16,451 bases of DNA from Desulfosarcina sp. (GTDB taxonomy: Bacteria > Desulfobacterota > Desulfobacteria > Desulfobacterales > Desulfosarcinaceae), in contig DAOWNV010000025.1 of the NCBI GenBank assembly GCA_030642405.1, forward strand, positions 1 to 16,451, given 5' to 3'. Within the stretch, counting starts at the first letter, position 1; the number at the start of each line of letters is the position of its first letter. The notes under the pieces were generated by a model. The model was not told the origin of the DNA. It saw only the letters and a list, made by a program, of their open reading frames with translations, and did no database searches. Made by a program: the position numbers and the translations under genes. Of the stretch, positions 7,955-15,393 are shown in pieces.

Positions 7955-8644
7955 CTATGTTTCGATAAATCTGTAACCAACCCCGCGGACAGTTTCAATG
8001 TATCGGCCCAATGCGCCTAACTTTTTTCTCAGTCCAACAATCTGAACATCCACACTACGGTCGGTCACCGGATAGTCATCGCCCCGAACGGCATCCACTA
8101 TCTGGGAGCGGGTGAAGACCCAACCGGGTCGGCGGGCTAGAAAATAGAGCACCTGAAATTCAGTATAGGTCAAGTCCAGCTGTATTCCATTGGCCGTAAC
8201 ATGGCGGCGACCCGTATCAATGGATAACTCACGAATGTTCAAGACTTCACTCACCGGCTCCAAAATTCCACGGCGGCGGCGAATTACCGCTTTGATTCGT
8301 GCAATGAGAATGCGTGGGGAAAAGGGTTTGGTTACATAATCGTCCGCCCCCAGTTCCAAACCGGTAACAATGTCCGCTTCCTCACCTTTGGCGGTCAGCA
8401 TCACAATAGGCGTATCCAAGGTTACGGAATCTTGCTTGAGCCGCCGTGCCACCTCCAAGCCATCGATGCCCGGCAGCATCAGATCCAGAATAATGAGATC
8501 CACCTGTTTGGAAACAGCCAAATTCAGGGCCTCTTCCCCCGAGGCGGCACAAATGACGGTATACCCTTCGCGCGCCAGGTTGTAGCGAACCAGTTCAAGG
8601 ATGTCTTCCTCGTCATCAACAACCAGTATTTTTTCTTTTTTCAT
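7955..8644 (-). CDS. phoB: phosphate-regulon response regulator PhoB
   Basis: A 229-residue OmpR/PhoB-type transcription factor. The receiver domain (about 4-118) has the acidic DDEED cluster at 10-14, phospho-acceptor Asp54 in ILDLMLPG, Thr84 and the conserved Lys106 in TKPFSP. The C-terminal winged-helix domain (about 130-229) ends in the typical GLRKKLG...ETVRGVGYRF pattern. When phosphorylated by PhoR it should bind 11-bp direct repeats; the two arrays upstream of pstS are its probable targets. The ATG follows AGGAAG at an 8-nt spacing. The 104-nt gap to phoU contains a REP-like hairpin, and phoR starts 10 nt after the phoB stop. Its first coding bases match those of phoR almost exactly (MKKEK in both). 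Confidence 0.94.
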   Translation of the reverse strand: MKKEKILVVDDEEDILELVRYNLAREGYTVICAASGEEALNLAVSKQVDLIILDLMLPGIDGLEVARRLKQDSVTLDTPIVMLTAKGEEADIVTGLELGADDYVTKPFSPRILIARIKAVIRRRRGILEPVSEVLNIRELSIDTGRRHVTANGIQLDLTYTEFQVLYFLARRPGWVFTRSQIVDAVRGDDYPVTDRSVDVQIVGLRKKLGALGRYIETVRGVGYRFIET

Positions 8645-8693
8645 AAGCCGTCTTCCTGTAGGAATTCAATGGAGTTCTCACGGCTGTTGCAAT

Positions 8694-8730
8694 CTAAGGA
8701 TTGGGTAATTAATTTCATCCCCAATCCTAA
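8694..8730. repeat. palindromic REP-like repeat, copy 1 (phoU-phoB gap)
   Basis: An imperfect palindrome: CTAAGGATTGGG, then a spacer, then CCCCAATCCTAA. The segment AATTTCATCCCCAATCCTAA is shared exactly with the minus-strand reading of the copy at 12165-12196. It lies between phoU and phoB, where an RNA hairpin could stabilise upstream mRNA or damp transcription of the regulator genes. No T-run follows, so it is not a standard terminator. Confidence 0.75.
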
Positions 8731-8740
8731 TTCGGCATTG

Positions 8741-8757
8741 CTGGTTTTTCAAACCAG
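8741..8757 (-). other. small hairpin at the phoU stop codon
   Basis: A perfect 7-bp inverted repeat, CTGGTTT and AAACCAG, with a 3-nt loop; the phoU TGA stop lies at its centre. It is followed 11 nt later by REP-like copy 1. There is no U-run, so it probably contributes to mRNA stability or attenuation rather than termination. A chance origin is possible at this length. Confidence 0.4.
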
Positions 8758-9411
8758 TTTTCTGTGCCGAACAATTTCTCCTTTGATCATGTAGATCACT
8801 TCTTCCGCAATGTTGGTGGCGTGATCCGCCAGTCGTTCTATATGCCGGGAAATCAACAGGAGGTTGATCATGTAACCAACATCTTCGATACCGCCCTCTT
8901 CCGACAGAGCCAACTTGATACGATCATAGGCAATATTTTTTAATTCGTCTACCTCGTCATCCAGGCAAAGAACCTTGACGGCCAGATCGATGTCCTGATT
9001 AACTAGGCTGTCTAGGCTCATGCGCAACATGTTCTCTGCCTTATCCGCCATATCCGTATAATCGAATTGGTAGGGTGCTACGGGATGTTTAGCAAGGCGT
9101 TGTATCCGCCGGGCAATGTTGACAACCTCATCCCCTATGCGCTCCAGGTCGTTGTTGATTTTTATGACAGCCACCAGGAAACGAAGGTCCGCCGCCACAG
9201 GTTGGTGCAGGGCAATAACCTTCAAGCACTCTTCTTCAATGTCCACCTCCATCTCGTCAATTTCGCGATCTAGATGAACGATCTCTTTCGACCAGTCTAC
9301 TTCCAGGTCCTCAACAGCCTGTTTAATGCCTCTCACACGGTGCTCCACCACTGCACCCAAAGACAGAATCATCTTCTTTATTTTATCGAGTTCTCTTTGA
9401 AAATGTATCAC
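8749..9411 (-). CDS. phoU: phosphate-transport system regulator PhoU
   Basis: A 220-residue all-helical cytoplasmic protein made of two PhoU repeats. Each repeat carries the metal-binding E-x3-D signature: Glu90/Asp94 in ERIGD and Glu192/Asp196 in ERLAD. In the family it mediates between the PstSCAB transporter and PhoR, holding the kinase in its phosphatase state when phosphate is plentiful, and it also limits transporter activity. The start is GTG at 9411, preceded by AAGGAAA at about 8 nt. The resulting N-terminus (MIHFQREL) lines up with the usual start of the family. pstB ends 15 nt upstream, so translation is tightly linked. Length matches the typical 215-235 residues. The stop codon falls inside a small hairpin. 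Confidence 0.94.
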   Translation of the reverse strand: MIHFQRELDKIKKMILSLGAVVEHRVRGIKQAVEDLEVDWSKEIVHLDREIDEMEVDIEEECLKVIALHQPVAADLRFLVAVIKINNDLERIGDEVVNIARRIQRLAKHPVAPYQFDYTDMADKAENMLRMSLDSLVNQDIDLAVKVLCLDDEVDELKNIAYDRIKLALSEEGGIEDVGYMINLLLISRHIERLADHATNIAEEVIYMIKGEIVRHRKLV

Positions 9412-9426
9412 TGTTTGATTTCCTTT

Positions 9427-10218
9427 TTATCCAAACCGTCCTGTAATATAGTCTTCTGTCTGTTTCTTTGTGGGACGGGTAAAAATGGAATCCGTATCTC
9501 CAGCCTCGATCAACTTCCCCAGATAAAAGAAGGCGGTAACATCGGACACCCGTGCCGCCTGCTGCATATTGTGTGTAACAATGATAATCGTATACATCTC
9601 TTTCAGTTGATGAATCAATTCTTCGATCTTCTGGGTGGCGATGGGGTCCAGCGCCGAGGCCGGTTCGTCCATGAGTACCACTTCGGGTTTCACGGCAAGC
9701 GCCCTGGCGATGCACAAACGCTGCTGCTGACCACCGGACAGTCCCAATGCCGTATCCTGTAGCCTGTCCTTGACTTCATCCCAGATAGCAGCCCGCTTCA
9801 AGCTCTCTTCCACACAATCCCTTACAAAAGCTTTATCTTTTATCCCGTTGACCCATAACCCGTATGCAACATTGTCAAAAATAGATTTGGGGAAAGGGTT
9901 GGGTTTTTGAAAGACCATCCCCACCTTGCGGCGCAGCATAACCACATCAACGGATGGCAGGTAGATATTTTCACCATCTAGGGTAATTTTCCCATCTACC
10001 CGACTGATGGGGATCAGATCGTTCATTCGATTCAGGCAACGCAAGAAAGTGCTCTTGCCACACCCAGAGGGGCCTATCAAAGCCGTTACTTCACAGGATT
10101 TAAACCCCATCGTCACATTGTTAAGCGCTTTAAAATCCCCATAATAAAAATCAAGATCCTCGGAGGACATTTTATATTCGGGGGAATCATCGTTTTTGGA
10201 TTGTTCAGGAACATTCAT
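9427..10218 (-). CDS. pstB: phosphate ABC transporter ATP-binding protein PstB
   Basis: A 263-residue ABC ATPase that powers high-affinity phosphate import. Visible motifs: Walker A GPSGCGKST at 49-57, Q-loop Gln104 in VFQKPNPFP, signature LSGGQQQR at 160-167, Walker B VVLMDEP at 180-186, D-loop SALD, and H-loop His216 in VTHNM. The N-terminal FYYGDFKAL and the FQKPNPFPKSI stretch are characteristic of PstB rather than other ABC ATPases. The ATG at 10218 has only a weak GGAA upstream. An internal ATG at 10170 would remove 16 poorly conserved residues but has no ribosome site either. It lies 33 nt after pstA and 15 nt before phoU. Confidence 0.96.
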   Translation of the reverse strand: MNVPEQSKNDDSPEYKMSSEDLDFYYGDFKALNNVTMGFKSCEVTALIGPSGCGKSTFLRCLNRMNDLIPISRVDGKITLDGENIYLPSVDVVMLRRKVGMVFQKPNPFPKSIFDNVAYGLWVNGIKDKAFVRDCVEESLKRAAIWDEVKDRLQDTALGLSGGQQQRLCIARALAVKPEVVLMDEPASALDPIATQKIEELIHQLKEMYTIIIVTHNMQQAARVSDVTAFFYLGKLIEAGDTDSIFTRPTKKQTEDYITGRFG

Positions 10219-10251
10219 TGATTACATTCCGGTTACCGTTATTTGGTTTCA

Positions 10252-11148
10252 TTATTTTAATCGATTTCTCAGGCGGGCCCGCCACAAGATGGCCACAAGA
10301 TTCATTCCCAGTACCAATGCAATCAAAACCATAGCCGTGCCATACTGCAAATGCCTGGTTTTTTCTATTTCCGTTCCTGCGGTGGCCAGAACATAGATAT
10401 GGTAAGGCAACGCCATGACTTCGTTGAAAATAGAGGTGGGGAGTTTAGGCGTAAAAAAGACCGCTCCGGTGAACATAATGGGGGCGGTTTCACCGGCGGC
10501 CCGACTGATACCCAATATGGCTCCGGTAAGAATACCGGGCATGGCAGACGGAAGCACAACCCACCAAATGGTTTGCCATTTGGTTGCGCCCAGCCCCAAA
10601 GAGGCCTCCCTATAGGTGTCGGGAACAGATTTCAGCGCCTCTTCCGTGGCACCGATGATGACGGGCAGGGACATGGCGCCCAAGGTGAGGGCACCGGCGG
10701 CAATGCTCACGCCCATTTTCAAGATAACCACAAAAAAGGCCAATCCGAATAGGCCGAAAACGACGGACGGTACGCCGGCCAGGTTGTTGATGCCAAGACG
10801 AATCAGGCGGACCATTTTTCCCGGTCTAGCATACTCATTCAGGTAAATGGCCGAAGAAATACCGATGGGCAGGGCAATTATAATCGCACCGAAGCTCAAG
10901 CAAAAAGTCCCGACAATGCAAGGCAGAATACCCCCTTTGGTCATCGATTCCATGGGGGGCTGTGTAAGAAACTCCCAGGTTATGGCTCGCCAACCGTTTA
11001 CAACCATAAAGTAAACAATAATCAGCAAAGCGATGCCGTTGACGACTGCCGCCCCGCGGAACAGAAAGAAGAAAAACGACTGTTTGATCTTTCGTCGTTT
11101 GTCATAAGCTGGGTTGAATTCCAATAATGACTCCTCGTCAACCGGCAT
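10252..11148 (-). CDS. pstA: phosphate ABC transporter permease PstA
   Basis: A 298-residue inner-membrane permease that pairs with PstC to form the phosphate channel. Hydrophobic segments lie at about 29-50, 76-104, 124-145, 148-168, 200-226 and 270-289, consistent with six helices. The cytoplasmic EAA loop, which docks PstB, covers about 170-200 (EALKSVPDTYREASLGLGA followed by TKW). The family signature SRAAGETAP occurs at 215-223. A 25-residue charged N-terminal extension precedes TM1. The ATG has only a weak ribosome site. The gene lies 46 nt after pstC and 33 nt before pstB in the transport operon. Confidence 0.95.
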   Translation of the reverse strand: MPVDEESLLEFNPAYDKRRKIKQSFFFFLFRGAAVVNGIALLIIVYFMVVNGWRAITWEFLTQPPMESMTKGGILPCIVGTFCLSFGAIIIALPIGISSAIYLNEYARPGKMVRLIRLGINNLAGVPSVVFGLFGLAFFVVILKMGVSIAAGALTLGAMSLPVIIGATEEALKSVPDTYREASLGLGATKWQTIWWVVLPSAMPGILTGAILGISRAAGETAPIMFTGAVFFTPKLPTSIFNEVMALPYHIYVLATAGTEIEKTRHLQYGTAMVLIALVLGMNLVAILWRARLRNRLK

Positions 11149-11194
11149 GGATTTTACCCAAAGGTTGCATAAACAATATGTTAAAAAATCGATA

Positions 11195-12088
11195 TTACAG
11201 CGACGCCTCTCCTACCTGTGCATATTTTTGAGCTAAATAATCGGCAACGATATTAAAAAACAGGGTAAATACAAAAAGTACAATACCTGTGGCAAACAAC
11301 GCATAATAGTGCTCTCCGCCCACAGGTGCTTCCGCCATTTCAGAAGCAATGCTTGCCGGCATCGGGCGAACCGGGTCGAACGGCGAGCGGGGCAGCATAG
11401 CCGCTCCGCCCGCCACCATTAAAACAACCATGGTTTCGCCGATGGCTCTCGACAACCCGAGGATGATACCGGTGCTGATTCCAGACAGTGAAGCCGGAAC
11501 GACCACCCTTACAATGGTCTGCAATTGTGTAGCGCCCAACGCCACAGATGCTTCCCGTAGTGCATCGGGCACACTGTGAATCGCATCTTCTGAAATGCTG
11601 CAGATGGTTGGAACAGACATAAAGGCGAGCATCAACGCCGCGTTGAACAAGTTTAATCCCGTTGGTATGCCGAATACTCTTTGAAGGAATGGCGCCACAA
11701 GCACCATACCAAAGAATCCGATAACAACCGATGGCAATGCCGCCAGCATTTCAACCATCGGTTTAACGATTTGACCGACGCGAGGTTTGGCGATCTCCGA
11801 CAAATAAACAGCCGTCATTACCCCCAGGGGGATGGAGATCACCCCGGACACCGCGGTGACCAGAACGGAGGCAACAATCAAAGGGAAAATGCCAAAATCC
11901 GCAGGGTCTGAAGTTGGATACCAGTATTTCCCGAAGATAAAGTCTTTCACTGAAACCGTTTTAAAAATGGGAAGCCCTTCCTTGAAAAGAAAGAGCATGA
12001 TCAGAAACAAAACTGCAATGGATGCAGTGGCAATGATGAAAAACATTGTCCGCATGTTCTTTTCAGTGGTCTGACGACGATCGGCCAT
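11195..12088 (-). CDS. pstC: phosphate ABC transporter permease PstC
   Basis: A 297-residue permease, partner of PstA. TM1 is at about 15-35. A periplasmic stretch with FIFGKYWYPTSDP (50-62) is a PstC hallmark. Further helices follow at about 67-97, 115-135, 147-165, 200-230 and 265-285. The EAA loop covers 168-199 (SEDAIHSVPDALREASVALG and following), and SRAIGETM occurs at 213-220. I place the start at ATG 12088, which has GAAGG about 9 nt upstream. A GTG at 12103 would add five residues but lies only 1 nt after AAGGA, too close for use. A 104-nt gap with a REP-like palindrome separates it from pstS, as often seen where the binding protein must be made in excess. Confidence 0.94.
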   Translation of the reverse strand: MADRRQTTEKNMRTMFFIIATASIAVLFLIMLFLFKEGLPIFKTVSVKDFIFGKYWYPTSDPADFGIFPLIVASVLVTAVSGVISIPLGVMTAVYLSEIAKPRVGQIVKPMVEMLAALPSVVIGFFGMVLVAPFLQRVFGIPTGLNLFNAALMLAFMSVPTICSISEDAIHSVPDALREASVALGATQLQTIVRVVVPASLSGISTGIILGLSRAIGETMVVLMVAGGAAMLPRSPFDPVRPMPASIASEMAEAPVGGEHYYALFATGIVLFVFTLFFNIVADYLAQKYAQVGEASL

Positions 12089-12164
12089 GAATTTTGCCTT
12101 CACATCCTTAGCATCTTACTGTGTACGTTCGTATCATCGGATCCGCACAAAGTGCCTGTTCCAT

Positions 12165-12196
12165 TTAGGATTGGGGATGAAATTCACAATCCTTAG
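12165..12196. repeat. palindromic REP-like repeat, copy 2 (pstS-pstC gap)
   Basis: TTAGGATTGGGGATGAAATT followed by CACAATCCTTAG. The arms TTAGGATTG and CAATCCTTAG form a hairpin with one mismatch. It is the second copy of the element at 8694-8730, inverted relative to it and 4-5 nt shorter in the middle. Its right edge overlaps the pstS TAA stop codon. Placed between the binding-protein gene and the permease genes, a hairpin here could protect the pstS message from 3' decay and so raise PstS over PstCAB; this role is inferred. Confidence 0.75.
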
Positions 12197-13011
12197 TACA
12201 ACGGAACGTATCCGCTTTTTTCTACGTGTTTTTGCCCCTTTTCCGGATTAAGCATGTAGTTGACAAAATTCAGCGTGTCGCCTTCCGGCCACCCGTTGGT
12301 AAACATAAACAAAGGACGACTGATGGGAAAGGTGCCGTTTAAGGTGCTTTCCTTGGTTCCTTCAACACCTTCCACCTTTAAAGGTTGAACAGAGTCGTTC
12401 AGGTAACCGATGCCGATATAACCAAGGGCATGTTTGTTGTTGGAAACAGCCTGAACGATTGCTCCGTTGGAGGCCATCACCTGGGCGGCAGGCATAACAC
12501 GCTCTTTTTTCATGACCTTCTTTTCCCAGGTTTCATAAGTACCGGAGGAAGTATCACGAGAACAAACGACAATTTTCAGGTCCGGGCCACCGAGATCTTT
12601 GAAGTTGGTAATTTTTCCCATATAGATATCTTTGAGTTGGGCCAGGGTGATTTCTGAAATGGAATTGCTGGGGTGGACCACGGGAATGATGGAGTCATAA
12701 GCAATGGCGAACGGGACCGGAAAGACGCCCTTTGCATTGGCCAGCTTTACCTCTTTGCCTTTGATGAAACGAGAGGCATTGGCAATATCGGTAGATCCGT
12801 CGATAATCGCCTTGATCCCGTTGCTGGATCCGCCGCCGGAAAGCGAAATATTTACGTCTGGATGGGCCTTCATGTAAGCTTCGATAGCAATCTGGGAAAT
12901 GGGCAGTACGGTGGTAGACCCTTTAATGACCAGGTTACCTGCCGTGGCAACGGTAGCACACAGTGCGATAACCGCAACGATGGTTGGGATATTTACGACC
13001 AGTTTCTTCAT
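12193..13011 (-). CDS. pstS: periplasmic phosphate-binding protein PstS
   Basis: A 272-residue secreted binding protein that captures phosphate in the periplasm and delivers it to PstCA. The signal peptide covers residues 1-24 (Lys-Lys, a hydrophobic core, and an ATA cleavage-type end before Gly25). Phosphate-binding loops of the family are visible: GSTTVLP at 31-37, SGGGSSNG at 58-65, Arg81 in NASRF, and SRDTSSGT at 151-158. There is no lipobox cysteine at the cleavage site, so it should be a soluble periplasmic protein. The ATG follows GAGGAG at 8 nt, one of the strongest ribosome sites here. It is the first gene of the operon, downstream of two 11-bp-repeat arrays that look like PhoB operators, so it should be induced by phosphate limitation. 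Confidence 0.96.
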   Translation of the reverse strand: MKKLVVNIPTIVAVIALCATVATAGNLVIKGSTTVLPISQIAIEAYMKAHPDVNISLSGGGSSNGIKAIIDGSTDIANASRFIKGKEVKLANAKGVFPVPFAIAYDSIIPVVHPSNSISEITLAQLKDIYMGKITNFKDLGGPDLKIVVCSRDTSSGTYETWEKKVMKKERVMPAAQVMASNGAIVQAVSNNKHALGYIGIGYLNDSVQPLKVEGVEGTKESTLNGTFPISRPLFMFTNGWPEGDTLNFVNYMLNPEKGQKHVEKSGYVPLY

Positions 13012-13056
13012 GTTTCAATCTCCTCTGTTTGTTTTCTTGAAGGCTATACGCCATTT

Positions 13057-13094
13057 GTTAGATTTGTGTTAGGCATCGGTTAGGCTATTGTTAA
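13057..13094 (-). promoter_or_regulatory. proximal PhoB operator array (four 11-bp-spaced half-sites)
   Basis: On the minus strand, half-sites TTAAC, CTAAC, CTAAC and CTAAC occur at exactly 11-bp intervals (plus-strand GTTAG/GTTAA starting at 13057, 13068, 13079 and 13090). PhoB-family regulators bind 11-bp direct repeats, and the unit resembles the TTAACA-N5 box of the Bacillus PhoP family. Eight nt beyond the last half-site lies TATAGC (13043-13048), a plausible -10. This places the start of transcription near 13036 and a short leader before pstS. Confidence 0.78.
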
Positions 13095-13152
13095 TCTTCT
13101 ATGATATTAACCGATCCTCACAAAGTTACGATGGCATTTTTACCGGCCTTTT

Positions 13153-13190
13153 GTTAGGAGATTGTTAGCGCAAAGTTAGTTTTTGGTTAG
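13153..13190 (-). promoter_or_regulatory. distal PhoB operator array (four 11-bp-spaced half-sites)
   Basis: Four perfect CTAAC half-sites on the minus strand at exactly 11-bp spacing (plus-strand GTTAG starting at 13153, 13164, 13175 and 13186). The array starts 5 nt after the stop of the upstream HD-GYP gene. It is offset from the proximal array by 63 bp, about six helical turns, so both arrays could lie on the same DNA face. A TAAAAA element about 10 nt downstream (13137-13142) could be a second -10. Confidence 0.78.
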
Positions 13191-13195
13191 ATTGT

Positions 13196-14266
13196 CTATA
13201 GCGACTGCATTTGAGTGGTAACAAACGCTGATGCACCTTTAGGGTTTTTATATTGGAAATTTTCGTTCTCTAACAGCTCTATGCAAGCCGCCACTACCTC
13301 TTTGTCGTATAGGGTACCACAATTATCGGTCAGTTCGCTGATGGCCTTTTTCAATCCCAATGAAGGACGGTAAGGACGATGAGAACCAATGGTCTCGAAT
13401 ACATCGGAGACACTGAGAATCCGTGCTTCTATCCTAATGGATTCCCCTGAAAGGCCTCGGGGATATCCTGATCCATCCAGGCGTTCGTGGTGCTGCAGGA
13501 CGATCTCTGCAACGGGCCACGGAAAATCGATTTTACTAAGGATATCAAACCCCAACTGAGCATGGGTCTTGACCATTTGATATTCCGGCTCACTGAGTTT
13601 CCCTGGCTTGCAGAGAATTTCACCGGGTATGGTTATCTTTCCCAGATCGTGAATGACAGAGGCCATACGAAGGCCATAAATCATATCCTCCTTCAAGCCC
13701 ATCTTTTCGGCAATGGCGCAAGCCAGATCAGCCACACGGATCTGGTGACCGGCCGTATAAGGATCTCGCATCTCAACAGCCAAGGCGATCGCCTGAACAA
13801 ACCCTTCCAAAGCATTTTGGAACCGGGTCACATTGCTGCTTAGTTCCCTTGCCGCATCCTTGAGCTGATCGCGAATCCGCCGTTCATTCAAAACTCTTTT
13901 GAGCCGGGCCACAATTTCCGCCAGTCGGATCGGTTTTTCAATAAAATCGCTCGCACCCTGAGCAAGAATTTCCTCATAGGCGAAATTGTTCACCAACCCG
14001 GTTATTATGATCACATCGGCATCATAGTTGGTTTTGATTTCACGACATAAATCGATGCCGCTCATCCCGATCATCTGCACATCGGTGATTACAACTTCAA
14101 TGGGCTCCGAACTCAAATAGGTGAGGGCATCTTCAGCACTTTCGGAGGTATAACATTGATAGCCGGATGCCGTAATACCATAGTACAATATATTTCGAAT
14201 ATCATCATCATCATCCACAACCAGGATAATGGGGGACGACTCTTCTTCGGTTTTCTCGGCTTCCAT
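13196..14266 (-). CDS. REC-HD-GYP response regulator (probable c-di-GMP phosphodiesterase)
   Basis: A 356-residue cytoplasmic protein. The receiver domain (about 12-128) has an acidic DDDDD run at 18-22, phospho-acceptor Asp62 in VITDVQM and Lys111 in EKP. A short helical linker leads to an HD-GYP domain (about 150-340) with the metal and catalytic residues visible: H174 in AGH, HD at 206-207 in HDLGK, HH at 259-260 and GSGYPRG at 265-271. HD-GYP domains hydrolyse cyclic di-GMP to pGpG or GMP. The ATG follows AAAGGAA. It is 32 nt downstream of the antiporter gene and directly upstream of the pst operator arrays, with no terminator in between, so some read-through into pstS is possible. No cognate histidine kinase is adjacent; PhoR is a possible but unproven partner. 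Confidence 0.93.
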   Translation of the reverse strand: MEAEKTEEESSPIILVVDDDDDIRNILYYGITASGYQCYTSESAEDALTYLSSEPIEVVITDVQMIGMSGIDLCREIKTNYDADVIIITGLVNNFAYEEILAQGASDFIEKPIRLAEIVARLKRVLNERRIRDQLKDAARELSSNVTRFQNALEGFVQAIALAVEMRDPYTAGHQIRVADLACAIAEKMGLKEDMIYGLRMASVIHDLGKITIPGEILCKPGKLSEPEYQMVKTHAQLGFDILSKIDFPWPVAEIVLQHHERLDGSGYPRGLSGESIRIEARILSVSDVFETIGSHRPYRPSLGLKKAISELTDNCGTLYDKEVVAACIELLENENFQYKNPKGASAFVTTQMQSL

Positions 14267-14298
14267 AACTTTTCCTTTATGGTAAATTGAAAACGGAT

Positions 14299-15309
14299 TC
14301 AGGATTTATAAATAAGGAAAACCACATAGGCCGTATAGCATCCAAGAAGCATCAGCCCGTTAGCTCTTGAAAGCGTCAAGTCACGTTTCATCAGCACCCA
14401 AGGTAATGCGCTAATAACCATCATGACAAGGTAGTCTATCACCAATCCGCTTCCAATGAAACCACCGGATATAACAATAGGCCTGACCATGGCTGTGGCA
14501 CCAACCACACTTAAAAGATTAAAAACATTACTGCCGACAAGATTGCCCAGAGAAATATCCATCTCCTTTTTCATTGCCGCAACAACCGATGTGGCCAACT
14601 CCGGGACCGATGTTCCAAAAGCTACGACGGTCAACCCGATAAACTTCTCGTCTACCCCTAAAGCGGACATGCTGTTGACCGCGGCATCCACCAGAAAATC
14701 CGCTCCCACAACCACACCTATAATCCCGACCACAACCATCACGATCTGCATCCAGGTTTTTTCCATCAAGCCCGCCCGTACCGGTAAAATATCCTGATTG
14801 CCGCGCGCATTGTGTTGTTGGGTTCGATTGGAGCGTACGGCAACCATATAATTGAACCAGGTATAAGCAAGGATACAGCTGAAAAGAAAAACACCCTCAG
14901 TCCGTCCGATCACGGAATTGAAGGAGAGCAGTAGCAATAGAGCGGAAACGGCCAGCATGATCGGAATGTCTCTGTTAATTACAATACGGCTTGTCGTCAC
15001 CGGCTGAAAAATTGCGGTCAACCCCAGCACCAAAGCTATATTGCAGATATTGCTACCCACGACATTTCCCAGTGCAATCATACTTTTCCCTTTTACGGCG
15101 GAAACGAGGCTGACTACCAGTTCGGGTGCGGAGGTACCAAATGCAACGACGGTAAGACCAATAACCATGGGTGTTATTCCCAGCCGTTGGGCCAACGTGG
15201 ATGAACCCCGTACCAGCCAACCTGCGCCATAGTATAACAGCAGCAAACCTGCGAGGAATGAAATCAAGTAGGAACTATTCAAAACCTTACGTCTTTCAAC
15301 TGTCGGCAA
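14299..15309 (-). CDS. calcium/sodium antiporter of the CaCA superfamily (YrbG-like)
   Basis: An inner-membrane exchanger of about 336 residues and ten helices arranged as two inverted halves. The two alpha repeats are clear: GLTVVAFGTSAPELVVS (51-67) with GNVVGSNICNI (81-91), and GLTVVAFGTSVPELATS (225-241) with GNLVGSNVFNL (255-265). Glu63 and Glu237 are the conserved cation-binding acids. A hydrophilic loop at about 158-183 joins the halves. The usual role is export of Ca2+ in exchange for Na+ (or K+/H+). The start is uncertain: TTG at 15309 has AAGGA only 2-3 nt upstream, and a TTG at 15282 is an alternative that removes nine residues. It is followed 32 nt later by the HD-GYP regulator, and a 60-residue membrane-protein gene lies upstream. 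Confidence 0.9.
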   Translation of the reverse strand: MPTVERRKVLNSSYLISFLAGLLLLYYGAGWLVRGSSTLAQRLGITPMVIGLTVVAFGTSAPELVVSLVSAVKGKSMIALGNVVGSNICNIALVLGLTAIFQPVTTSRIVINRDIPIMLAVSALLLLLSFNSVIGRTEGVFLFSCILAYTWFNYMVAVRSNRTQQHNARGNQDILPVRAGLMEKTWMQIVMVVVGIIGVVVGADFLVDAAVNSMSALGVDEKFIGLTVVAFGTSVPELATSVVAAMKKEMDISLGNLVGSNVFNLLSVVGATAMVRPIVISGGFIGSGLVIDYLVMMVISALPWVLMKRDLTLSRANGLMLLGCYTAYVVFLIYKS

Positions 15310-15393
15310 AAATCCTTGTTGTGACCATCTATAAAATCATCTCTGGTCGTGCGAAATGTATCGATCTCAAAAAAAGATAACTTTTCAAAGCAG

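Noticed and set aside
7942..7998. TTG start for phoR, 18 residues upstream
   Set aside because: It overlaps phoB, has no ribosome site, and the extra residues are not typical of a kinase N-terminus; the ATG at 7944 follows the phoB stop directly.
12089..12103. GTG start for pstC
   Set aside because: The AAGGA is only 1 nt from the GTG, too close to work; the ATG at 12088 has a correctly spaced GAAGG.
13057..13190. CRISPR-like short repeats
   Set aside because: The 5-bp units at 11-bp spacing are far too short for CRISPR repeats and fit a PhoB-type direct-repeat operator.
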